The notes under the pieces are model-generated. The model made no database searches. It was not told the origin of the DNA and worked only from the letters and a program-made list of their open reading frames with translations. Positions 53,433 to 60,701 of a stretch of 64,000 nucleotides of DNA are shown one piece after another (position 1 is the stretch's first letter; each line of letters starts with the position of its first letter). The translations under genes and the position numbers were made by a program. Source of the DNA: Desulfopila inferna (lineage in GTDB: Bacteria; Desulfobacterota; Desulfobulbia; Desulfobulbales; Desulfocapsaceae); contig NZ_JAFFQE010000003.1 of NCBI RefSeq assembly GCF_016919005.1, positions 1 through 64,000 on the forward strand, read 5' to 3'.

Positions 53433-53876
53433 ATGCTGAAAAAAATATTTGTACCGGTAATTCTGCTTTTTTTCTCCCTGGCCGGCGCGGCTTCTGCTGC
53501 GGATGAACTGCGGCATCTTGATATCGATCTTGCCCTCCAGAACGTCAAGGTAAAGGAAGCTGTCCCTCCCGACATCGAGCTCTATTTCGCGGGTCAAAAA
53601 CATCCTGCTGTGCAGAAAGAATACGGCATTTTCAGAACCTCAAAGCGCACCAACAGTTTCATGAAAGACAAAACCGATTCCTGCGAGTGGGCTCTTGCCT
53701 CAGCACTCCTTCACCTCCAGGAAAGTGCGGTAAAACACGGCGGCAATGCTGTTATCGACATTACCTCCAACGTCAAAAACCAAAAGAACCCTTCCAGTGT
53801 TCAGTATGATTGCCTTGTCGGAGGAATGATGGTTAATGTCGCCCTGGAGGCGAAAATCGTCCAATTGGCCAAATAG
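53433..53876 (+). CDS. Small secreted protein, RcsF/YbjQ-like fold suspected
   Basis: 147 residues from ATG 53433 behind a perfect AAAGGAGG. Signal peptide LFFSLAGAASA, then FRTSKRTNSFMKDKTDSCEWALASALLHLQESAVKHGGNAVIDITSNVKN and YDCLVGGMMVNVALEAKIVQL. The two cysteines and the HGGNAVIDI ... VGGMMVNVALEA pattern recall the RcsF/YbjQ-like fold. Homologues in aryl polyene clusters are sometimes mislabelled excinuclease ABC subunit A. Probably periplasmic; function unknown. Confidence 0.78.
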   Translation: MLKKIFVPVILLFFSLAGAASAADELRHLDIDLALQNVKVKEAVPPDIELYFAGQKHPAVQKEYGIFRTSKRTNSFMKDKTDSCEWALASALLHLQESAVKHGGNAVIDITSNVKNQKNPSSVQYDCLVGGMMVNVALEAKIVQLAK

Positions 53877-53933
53877 CGCCTGTAACATCTCTGCTATGAC
53901 AGACTCTTCGTACCACAATTCTCAAGGATGACA

Positions 53934-54671
53934 ATGGACAGTGAAAAACCCAGGGATATTATTTTTATTAGTGGAGCGAGCCGAGGAATAGGAGCGGCAA
54001 TAGCTGTTTATCTGGCAGCAAGTGGTTTTGACATCTGGCTTAATTACCGGAGTTCCCACGAGGCAGCGGCGGCCGTCAAGGAAAAGATAGAACAGCATGG
54101 AAGAACCTGTTTACTACTGCCCTTCGATGTAGCTGACAACCACAAGGCCAAGGAGATCCTTGAGCCTCTCCTGCAAAAGGATACTCCCTTTGGTTTAATC
54201 CATAATGCCGGAATCACCCGCGATACACTTCTGCCGATGATGAAGAAAGAAGAGTGGGACGATGTCATCAATGTTCACCTGAACAGCTACTACACGCTTG
54301 GACGAATCTTTTCCCGGGCCATGATCTCGGCCAAGCGTGGCAGAATAATAGCAATTTCTTCTGTTTCCGGTGAAACCGGCCAGGCAGGTCAGGTGAACTA
54401 CTCGGCGGCCAAGGCGGGATTGATAGGAGCATCGAAGGCCCTGGCCAGAGAGCTTGCCCGGCGGAATATCCTGGTCAATGTGGTCTCTCCCGGTCTTATC
54501 GACACTGAAATGACCCATGGATTAGCTGTTGACGAGCTGATCGGACTCATTCCGTTGCGCCGCCTGGGAAGAGCAGATGAAATAGCAGGAGTCGTCAGAT
54601 TTCTGCTCAGCGACGAAGCATCCTATATTACCGGCCAGGTATTCAGCGTCAATGGCGGCCTGTATATGTGA
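53934..54671 (+). CDS. FabG-like ketoreductase of the polyene/lipid cluster (KR1)
   Basis: 245 residues from ATG 53934 (six bases after AAGG; an ATG at 53928 is too close). SDR fold: ISGASRGIGAA, IHNAGITRD, catalytic SSVSGETGQAGQVNYSAAKAG and the end GQVFSVNGGLYM. Close to housekeeping FabG (fabG at 25895) in wording but clearly a separate gene. Reduces the 3-oxo intermediates made by the cluster KSs. Its stop codon overlaps a palindromic repeat. Confidence 0.9.
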   Translation: MDSEKPRDIIFISGASRGIGAAIAVYLAASGFDIWLNYRSSHEAAAAVKEKIEQHGRTCLLLPFDVADNHKAKEILEPLLQKDTPFGLIHNAGITRDTLLPMMKKEEWDDVINVHLNSYYTLGRIFSRAMISAKRGRIIAISSVSGETGQAGQVNYSAAKAGLIGASKALARELARRNILVNVVSPGLIDTEMTHGLAVDELIGLIPLRRLGRADEIAGVVRFLLSDEASYITGQVFSVNGGLYM

Positions 54672-54798
54672 TGGACTCGTTTAAAGCTCGATCTTCGTCG
54701 TTGTAGCATCTGGAACAACGATTTGGCGTACTGCTTGTACTGCCAAGTCGTTGTTCCAGATGCTACGCCTAGAATATCGAGCTTTAAACGAGTCCATC
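54670..54798 (+). repeat. Palindromic repeat family H, best preserved palindrome
   Basis: gatggactcgtttaaagctcgat...cgtcgttgtagcatctggaacaacgatttgg / ccaagtcgttgttccagatgctacg...atatcgagctttaaacgagtccatc around gtactgcttgtac. Outer arms pair almost perfectly over 20 bp. It starts on the fabG-like gene's TGA stop. Confidence 0.92.
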
Positions 54799-54937
54799 TT
54801 TCAAATTCGATGATTCTTTTCTACATTTATCATATATCTTCAGCATATATGTGGTAAACATTAAAGACGGAAAGCACCTTTCAGTACCTTAACATACCAT
54901 CAGGCACGTATCCAGCTCAACTGGATTAGATTAAAAG

Positions 54938-55390
54938 ATGACACTTCCTCCTACAAAAACCATAGAATTGCCATGTCCTGCGGAAAACTTGATAATCCAC
55001 CGGCCGCCGATGCTGCTGATCGATCAGCTGCTCGAAAGAGAAGGTGACAACGCCGCGGCATCCGCTTCTTTAAACAGCGATAGTCTCTGTTTTTCAGCGA
55101 GCAGAGGTATTCTTCCCGAATATTTCATTGAAATTATGGCCCAGACGATGGCGGCAGCCAATGGCTATGACGCTCTGGTCAACAGCACAGCTCCCGGAGA
55201 TGGTTTTATTGTCGGAATTGATACCTTCTCAATCTTCCATATTCCGGAGGGGGCGAATGATTTCCGTGTGGAGGTCGTAAAAAATATGGAATTCGGCTCA
55301 ATGAAAATGATGAATGGTGAAGTCTTTTGCGGCTCGACCCACGTGGCCTCCGTTGAGCTTAAAGTCTGGGAGCAGGAGGCGTCGCGATAA
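54938..55390 (+). CDS. Hotdog-fold 3-hydroxyacyl-ACP dehydratase of the cluster (DH1)
   Basis: 150 residues. FabZ/ApeI-like hotdog: the catalytic His in NLIIHRPPMLLIDQLLE and Glu in EIMAQTMAAANGYDAL are placed as in FabZ. Dehydrates 3-hydroxyacyl-ACP to give a double bond, needed for polyene formation. The last residues and stop codon (GCG TCG CGA TAA) are made by a copy of the palindromic repeat (from about 55378), so the C-terminus is borrowed from an inserted element. Convergent with the radical SAM gene. Confidence 0.87.
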   Translation: MTLPPTKTIELPCPAENLIIHRPPMLLIDQLLEREGDNAAASASLNSDSLCFSASRGILPEYFIEIMAQTMAAANGYDALVNSTAPGDGFIVGIDTFSIFHIPEGANDFRVEVVKNMEFGSMKMMNGEVFCGSTHVASVELKVWEQEASR

Positions 55391-55447
55391 GCCAATACGG
55401 GCATAAACTCCGCTTTCGAGAAATCCGGCTCTCCCGCGTTGCAGGTG
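55378..55447 (+). repeat. Palindromic repeat family H, left half forming the end of the dehydratase gene
   Basis: ggcgtcgcgataagccaatacgggcataaactcc...ttcgagaaatccggctctcccgcgttgcagg, matching the left half of 50802-50998. Its first bases encode the last codons of the upstream gene. Confidence 0.8.
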
Positions 55448-55471
55448 GAATCATCATGTTTTCATGAAGTT

Positions 55472-56980
55472 CTAGTCCCCATTGCCGATTCGTTTGTTTG
55501 TCGAGGTAAATCGGATAAAGGATGGCAGGTTACGCAAAAAGCGCAGCCAGCTGTCCGGAGATTTCCAGAGCATGGTGACATAACTCCAGATAACCCGGGG
55601 CCGCTGAAAATGAGTGCGGTAGAAATCGATGAAGAGTTCCTCCAGCCGTTCCGGTTCCATGCCTTTGGGAATAAACTGGAATTGCATGCAGTCCATTTTT
55701 TCCCAATCCTCATGAAAAATCCCCATGCTTCCCCCGCCTTCTTTAATCTGCCGGTATACAGGTGAACCTGGAAACGGGGTGAATTTAGCCAGGTTGAAAT
55801 CATCGATCGGCAGGGAGTAGACATATTTCTGACTTTTTCTGATACTGGCCTCGGTTTCCCCGGGCAGCCCCATCATCAGCAGCCCCTTCACCCGGATTCC
55901 CGCTTTCTTGATCAGCATGATCTTCTCCCGCATCATCTCCAGATCGGGATTCTGGCGGTGAGCGGCAAGCAACTCCTCGTCTCCGGTTTCGATGCCCAGG
56001 CTGATCATCCAGCATCCGGCCGCCTTCATCAGCTCCAGCAGTTCGAAGTCAAGATGTTCGGCCCTGGCCGCACAGTTGAATGTCATTCCCAGCGGCTCTG
56101 CGATGACCTTCCGGCAAAAATCCACGACCCGCTGACGGTTGAAGGTGAACTGGTCGTCATAGAAGTTGAGATGGCGGATATCATAGGTCTCATTCAGATA
56201 GCGGAGATGACGATAGAGATATTCGGCCGAATTATAACGAAAGCTCCGCTTGAAGACCGATCTGTCGCAATAACTGCAGGCGTATGGGCAGCCGCGGCTG
56301 GATAAACAACTGCCGTTGGGAGCTTTGGGATAATTGAAGATGGGCAGGGTGTAAGCTTCCGGATAACCGGCAAGTTTGGCGTAATCGGGAAACGGCAGAG
56401 AGTCCAGATCCAGCAATTCTTTGCGTCGACCGGTAAAAAAGGCAGTACCAGTGGAATCCCGCAGCACCAGACCAGCCACTTTCCCCCGTTGGTCCGCAGG
56501 GATTTCCAGCAGCTCCCGGAGCGTTTCCTCGCCCTCGCCCACCACTACATAATCAATACTGGGGTAGACAGCAAGCACCTGCTCCTGCATGGCGGAAACA
56601 TGTACCCCGCCGAAAACGACCTGAATTTCCGGCAAGATACTTTTTGCCAGTCTGGCCAGTCTTTCGCCGTCGAAAAAACTGGAGGTGGTGCATGAGAATC
56701 CGATAAACTGCGGTTGGTCTTTCCGGAGACAGTCGATAATCAGGTCATCGGAATCCGGATGGGCATAGCAGTCGATGATATCATTATCAAGACCATGGCT
56801 GGAAAGATAGGCGGAAATAGAAGCCAGTCCGAGCGGCGGCATGATATTGGCGACCCGCGAGATATCCTGCCCCGCTGACTTGGCACTGTAGCCAAGAGGG
56901 TGGATGAGCAGAATGGCTTTTCCATTGGACTTTTCTGTGGCAGGATTTATTCCGTGCAAAGCAGATTTCCTTTTTTTCAA
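55472..56980 (-). CDS. B12-binding-type radical SAM protein (rSAM2)
   Basis: 502 residues. Cobalamin-binding-type N domain (NIMPPLGLASISAYLSSHGL, IQVVFGGVHVSAM, IDYVVVGEGEETLREL) followed by the radical SAM core with C231, C235, C238 in RGCPYACSYCDRS and downstream GIETGDEELL and MMGLPGET. Similar in plan to BchE/HpnJ. Last gene of the minus-strand half of the cluster, 14 bp after the DUF3261 gene. Different enough from rSAM1 that they likely catalyse separate steps. Reaction unknown. Confidence 0.88.
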   Translation of the reverse strand: MKKRKSALHGINPATEKSNGKAILLIHPLGYSAKSAGQDISRVANIMPPLGLASISAYLSSHGLDNDIIDCYAHPDSDDLIIDCLRKDQPQFIGFSCTTSSFFDGERLARLAKSILPEIQVVFGGVHVSAMQEQVLAVYPSIDYVVVGEGEETLRELLEIPADQRGKVAGLVLRDSTGTAFFTGRRKELLDLDSLPFPDYAKLAGYPEAYTLPIFNYPKAPNGSCLSSRGCPYACSYCDRSVFKRSFRYNSAEYLYRHLRYLNETYDIRHLNFYDDQFTFNRQRVVDFCRKVIAEPLGMTFNCAARAEHLDFELLELMKAAGCWMISLGIETGDEELLAAHRQNPDLEMMREKIMLIKKAGIRVKGLLMMGLPGETEASIRKSQKYVYSLPIDDFNLAKFTPFPGSPVYRQIKEGGGSMGIFHEDWEKMDCMQFQFIPKGMEPERLEELFIDFYRTHFQRPRVIWSYVTMLWKSPDSWLRFLRNLPSFIRFTSTNKRIGNGD

Positions 56981-56994
56981 TTAAGTAGAGCTTG

Positions 56995-57567
56995 TTAGTG
57001 GTTCATCATAGGTTCAAGTTCAATACTCACACCCAGCCATGGCTGACTATAGACTACTGTCTCTTTATCACCCTCAATTGTGCTGCCCGAGGCTTGCCAT
57101 ATCGTAAAAAACCCTGTTCTAGCATGTTTTTTCCATGACTTCTCTTTGGTCTCCACATGGTTTTCACGGCAAAGCCGATAGAACCATGAACCGGCACAAG
57201 GCATTCTACCAGGTTCCTGCAGATATATTCTGGATAAGGCCTCAGAGAGAAACGGGGCAAGATCGGACTCCTTCAATGGTCCTTTTGCCTGCAGATTGTG
57301 CCCTCCCCCTCCTGACACCTCCGCTTCCAGAAGTTTTACCCCGGTGGCATCCAGCAGAATATAGGAAAATTCCGCATCTTTCCGCAACCCCAGAAAACCT
57401 GAAAAAAGTTCCTCATCCCATCTTTCGATACGAATAGTCAGTAATTTATTTGGCTTACTACTTACTCCGATGGTGTCCGTTCGGATGGCTGGGGAAAGAC
57501 CGCAGGAAGTCAGAATGAAAAAGATACCGCAGCAGTACAGAGATAAGAATGAGATTTTTACATTCAT
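56995..57567 (-). CDS. DUF3261-family lipoprotein
   Basis: 190 residues. Signal peptide with lipobox FILTSCGLSP (lipidated Cys about residue 21). The body (NKLLTIRIERWDEELFSGFLGLR, LLDATGVKLLEAEVSGGG) fits DUF3261, a family found almost only in aryl polyene-type clusters. Probably an outer-membrane-facing partner of the LolA-like protein and the exporter. Overlaps the exporter gene by four bases. Confidence 0.85.
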   Translation of the reverse strand: MNVKISFLSLYCCGIFFILTSCGLSPAIRTDTIGVSSKPNKLLTIRIERWDEELFSGFLGLRKDAEFSYILLDATGVKLLEAEVSGGGGHNLQAKGPLKESDLAPFLSEALSRIYLQEPGRMPCAGSWFYRLCRENHVETKEKSWKKHARTGFFTIWQASGSTIEGDKETVVYSQPWLGVSIELEPMMNH

Positions 57568-59936
57568 TTTTTTTGACCGAATACCAGGAGAGAAGGACTA
57601 ACCAGAACCGCTGTCGGCCAGGCCACACCTATTCCCACCAGCACAGTCACACCGAGGGCATGAAGGGCGGGATGTCCGGCAAAGGCCAGAACCCCAAACC
57701 CTATAAGTGAACTGGCCGCACAGATACTCACCGCCCGGGTGGATGTCGATTCCCCGCCGGAGAGTTTTGCACAGACAATAAAGATACCATAATCGACACT
57801 GAGGCCGATTACCATTATGCCCATGATAACGTGCATCATGTTCAATTCCCTGCCGGTCAGAAGGCAGAACACAGACATGGCGGCAAGAGCCGAAGCAACC
57901 GGAGCCAGCACCGCAGCCACCGCTCTGGTGTTACGGAACTGCAGAATGACCAGCAAGGTGATGATCAACCCTGCAGCGCAGGACAGGGTGATAACATCAT
58001 GGCGGAGCAGCCGCTCCACCTCCGCCTGCCATTTTTTGTTGGCAAGAATATGCACACCTTCCCCTTCTTCCTCAAATTCGAGGAGCTTAGCCAGAATCGA
58101 GTCATCAATGGCCACAGTCGTCATGGCCAGATGTGTAGTATCCCCCGTAAGCGGATCAGACGAGATCTTCAGCATCGAAGCAAAAAGAGGCTGCAGGGGA
58201 CCACCCAGAAACACTCCCGGCGACAGGTGACGGGGATCGGCGTCCAGCCACGAAAAAAACGGGACAAAACCATTTTCGGCAAAACCACTGGATACGGCTG
58301 CAGAGATGAACTGATCTTTAAAGCCAACTCGATTATCCTTCCAGAATTGCTGCCACCCCCGGAGGTTGCGGTCCTGCGCCTGGGGACCGGGCAGCAGTGG
58401 TGCAAAAGATTGAAATTTTTTCACACCCTGCTCCTGCAGGAAACGGTATATCCGGTAATTCGTATCAAGCACATTATCCGGATTAGCACCGGTGGCGAGG
58501 ACAAAGGCCTGCTCGCCTCCTCCCCCCCAGTTCTGATTAAAATGACGCTCATCGCTCTCCACCTGCTTATCCGGAACATCAAGAGCCCGCAGATCGCCAT
58601 TGTAGCGGAGCTGAGGCCAGGAAATCACGCCCAGGACCAGGAGCACCAACCAGCTCAGGAGAATAATCCCGGGGCGTTTCGGTGTGGAAAATTTCAACCA
58701 CTGAGTTTGGGGTTGGGCAGAGTTCCGGGGCCTCAAATTGACAATGGCCGGAATAACCAGAAAGGCACACAGCGAAGAAAGCACAATTCCTGAAAAAGCG
58801 AGTAAGGCCATCTGCCGGTGACTTGGAACCTCGGAGAAAAGCAGGACGATAAAAACGGAGGAAGTTGTCAGAACGGCATACAGCAATGGCCTCATCACCC
58901 TCCTCATCGCCTCGCCTTGGTTTCTGCCGCCCGCCATCAGAGCCAGATACAGGTGGATGGAGAAATCGACAGCTATGCCGAGCAGTACAATACCAAAGCC
59001 AAGGGCAAGACCACTCAATTTGCCGAATGCCAAAGCAGTCAGGCCTATCGCCAGGGGGGCAGCCAGGTAAGGCACGCTGATCACCAGCAGTGCCCGGATG
59101 TCCCGCAGGGCAAAGCCGAGTAAAAGAATCAGAAGAACAGTTGCCACAGGCAACAGCATCCGCAGATCGCTCTTGATTGTCCGGCTGTTGGCCAGGGTAT
59201 GCGGCAGGCTTCCGATGACACTGGCCTTAATACCTGAATCCAAGGCCTGGCTAAAAGCATCGTCCAGGAAGCTCTCTATCTCTGCAGCCTGTGCCGAGTC
59301 GGTAAGGGAACCAGAGGCTTCGGCCACCACAAGGCAGCTCAGGCCATCCCTGCTCATAAAAAAGCCCTGGTCAATCTGCACCGCATACTCGGAGCGCATA
59401 TGATTAAGCTTCCCGAGCGCCAGGGCGGTAAAACCCAAAGGATCGACCTGCACCTGTCTTTTCATGGCTATTCCGGCAGGACTGTTGAGCAGGGCGAAGG
59501 AGTTTCGCAGCCCTTCCTGTATTCCGTCAGGCGAGATTTTGGCGGCCAGCTTTTCAAGATCCTCTTCATTGAACAGTAAAGGCAGGGAAGGCTGAAGGCC
59601 GGCAAAGAGGGCAGTCTCATAGCCTTCAGGCAAACGGGACAGCACATAGGAAAAATGTCCGCTTTCCGCCAGCAGATTGCCCAGTTTTTCGGTACTCTTC
59701 TGCAGAACCTTTTTGCTGACAGGGCGAGGTATATGCTCCTGGTCGGCGTAAACGGTAATAAATACCCGGTCGACCAATCCCATCTGCTGCAGCATCCTGA
59801 GATCTCCCTGAACCGCTTCGCCCGGCAGCAGGTCAAAGGCATCTTCACTCAGCCTGAGGTCTCTGCAAAAAAAAAGGCCCAGGGAAAAGACAAGAAGCAT
59901 GATGAGCCAGCGCGAAAAGGCAGCGGTTTTACTCAT
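57564..59936 (-). CDS. MMPL/RND-type lipid exporter
   Basis: 790 residues from ATG 59936 (a GTG at 59945 is an alternative). Two repeated halves, each a membrane helix, a large periplasmic loop and about five further helices; the sterol-sensing-like segments contain GIVLLGIAVDFSIHLYLAL and IMVIGLSVDYGIFIVCAKL, the conserved charged GxxxDY/F motifs. Homologues export aryl polyenes, xanthomonadin or mycobacterial lipids across the inner membrane. Overlaps the upstream LolA-like gene by eight bases. Confidence 0.92.
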   Translation of the reverse strand: MSKTAAFSRWLIMLLVFSLGLFFCRDLRLSEDAFDLLPGEAVQGDLRMLQQMGLVDRVFITVYADQEHIPRPVSKKVLQKSTEKLGNLLAESGHFSYVLSRLPEGYETALFAGLQPSLPLLFNEEDLEKLAAKISPDGIQEGLRNSFALLNSPAGIAMKRQVQVDPLGFTALALGKLNHMRSEYAVQIDQGFFMSRDGLSCLVVAEASGSLTDSAQAAEIESFLDDAFSQALDSGIKASVIGSLPHTLANSRTIKSDLRMLLPVATVLLILLLGFALRDIRALLVISVPYLAAPLAIGLTALAFGKLSGLALGFGIVLLGIAVDFSIHLYLALMAGGRNQGEAMRRVMRPLLYAVLTTSSVFIVLLFSEVPSHRQMALLAFSGIVLSSLCAFLVIPAIVNLRPRNSAQPQTQWLKFSTPKRPGIILLSWLVLLVLGVISWPQLRYNGDLRALDVPDKQVESDERHFNQNWGGGGEQAFVLATGANPDNVLDTNYRIYRFLQEQGVKKFQSFAPLLPGPQAQDRNLRGWQQFWKDNRVGFKDQFISAAVSSGFAENGFVPFFSWLDADPRHLSPGVFLGGPLQPLFASMLKISSDPLTGDTTHLAMTTVAIDDSILAKLLEFEEEGEGVHILANKKWQAEVERLLRHDVITLSCAAGLIITLLVILQFRNTRAVAAVLAPVASALAAMSVFCLLTGRELNMMHVIMGIMVIGLSVDYGIFIVCAKLSGGESTSTRAVSICAASSLIGFGVLAFAGHPALHALGVTVLVGIGVAWPTAVLVSPSLLVFGQKK

Positions 59937-60618
59937 TGTTGCCACAGGTATTGAACAGTAGGTCGGGGGTATCGCCGTTCAAGACATAGGAATGGAAGCT
60001 GATGATGGTGCTGTCGCCTCCGGGTTCAACGATTTCCACCTTCTCGGGTTGTTTGCTGATGGTGTTGAAAGCGATGGTCACGGTACCGATATATTCACCG
60101 ACCGCCTCGTCCTTCGGGGTTATGCGCAGGGAGGTTCCCTTTTTCTCAAGAATATAATGATCCCTTAGACGCGAATAATCACCTCCAAGCCACAGCCACA
60201 GCTGCTCTGCCACGGTACGCATAACAGGGTCTGAACCGAGATTGAAATCGACTGGCGCAGCCTTGTCATTGCAGCGCATGCCCTGATCACCGTTGAAGAT
60301 GAGAACGGACGGAATCGGTGAAGTAAATTCCCAGCGCAGCCGGTCTGGTCGAACGACATTCAGTGAGCCATGAAAAATTACCGGTTCGGAAAAAAGTGCC
60401 AGTCTCCTCTCCTGAACGAATTCACTTGAGAAGGAATGGACCTGCGCTGATGCATTTTGAATTTCCTCCAGAAAGCTGTGTAATTCTTCCGCCTCCGATG
60501 CGAAACCGGATTTTGGAAAATTCATTATCAGCATCGTTACACAGAGTAGCAGAAGTGGGATTATCAACGGCCCTACGGCATGTAACCCAGACTGGTCGTA
60601 CTTATTTCTGTAAATCAT
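59929..60618 (-). CDS. LolA-like outer-membrane lipoprotein/lipid carrier
   Basis: 229 residues from ATG 60618; a GTG at 60657 would add 13 residues. Membrane/signal segment (PLIIPLLLLCVTMLIMNFPKSGFA), then the LolA-type half-barrel FSSEFVQERRLALFSEPVIFHGSLNVVRPDRLRWEFTSP. In aryl polyene clusters this family sits beside the MMPL exporter and is thought to carry the product across the periplasm. Confidence 0.88.
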   Translation of the reverse strand: MIYRNKYDQSGLHAVGPLIIPLLLLCVTMLIMNFPKSGFASEAEELHSFLEEIQNASAQVHSFSSEFVQERRLALFSEPVIFHGSLNVVRPDRLRWEFTSPIPSVLIFNGDQGMRCNDKAAPVDFNLGSDPVMRTVAEQLWLWLGGDYSRLRDHYILEKKGTSLRITPKDEAVGEYIGTVTIAFNTISKQPEKVEIVEPGGDSTIISFHSYVLNGDTPDLLFNTCGNNE

Positions 60619-60701
60619 CTGATATAGAGTCCTGATATTATTTCCCTTTAATTCCACTTCAAGACAGCCGCTCCGTCAAGCCATGGCCTCCGGCCAGGAG
60701 A

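Noticed and set aside
53433-53876. Excinuclease ABC subunit A fragment
   Set aside because: Has a signal peptide, two cysteines and no ATPase motifs; that label is a known carry-over error for this family.
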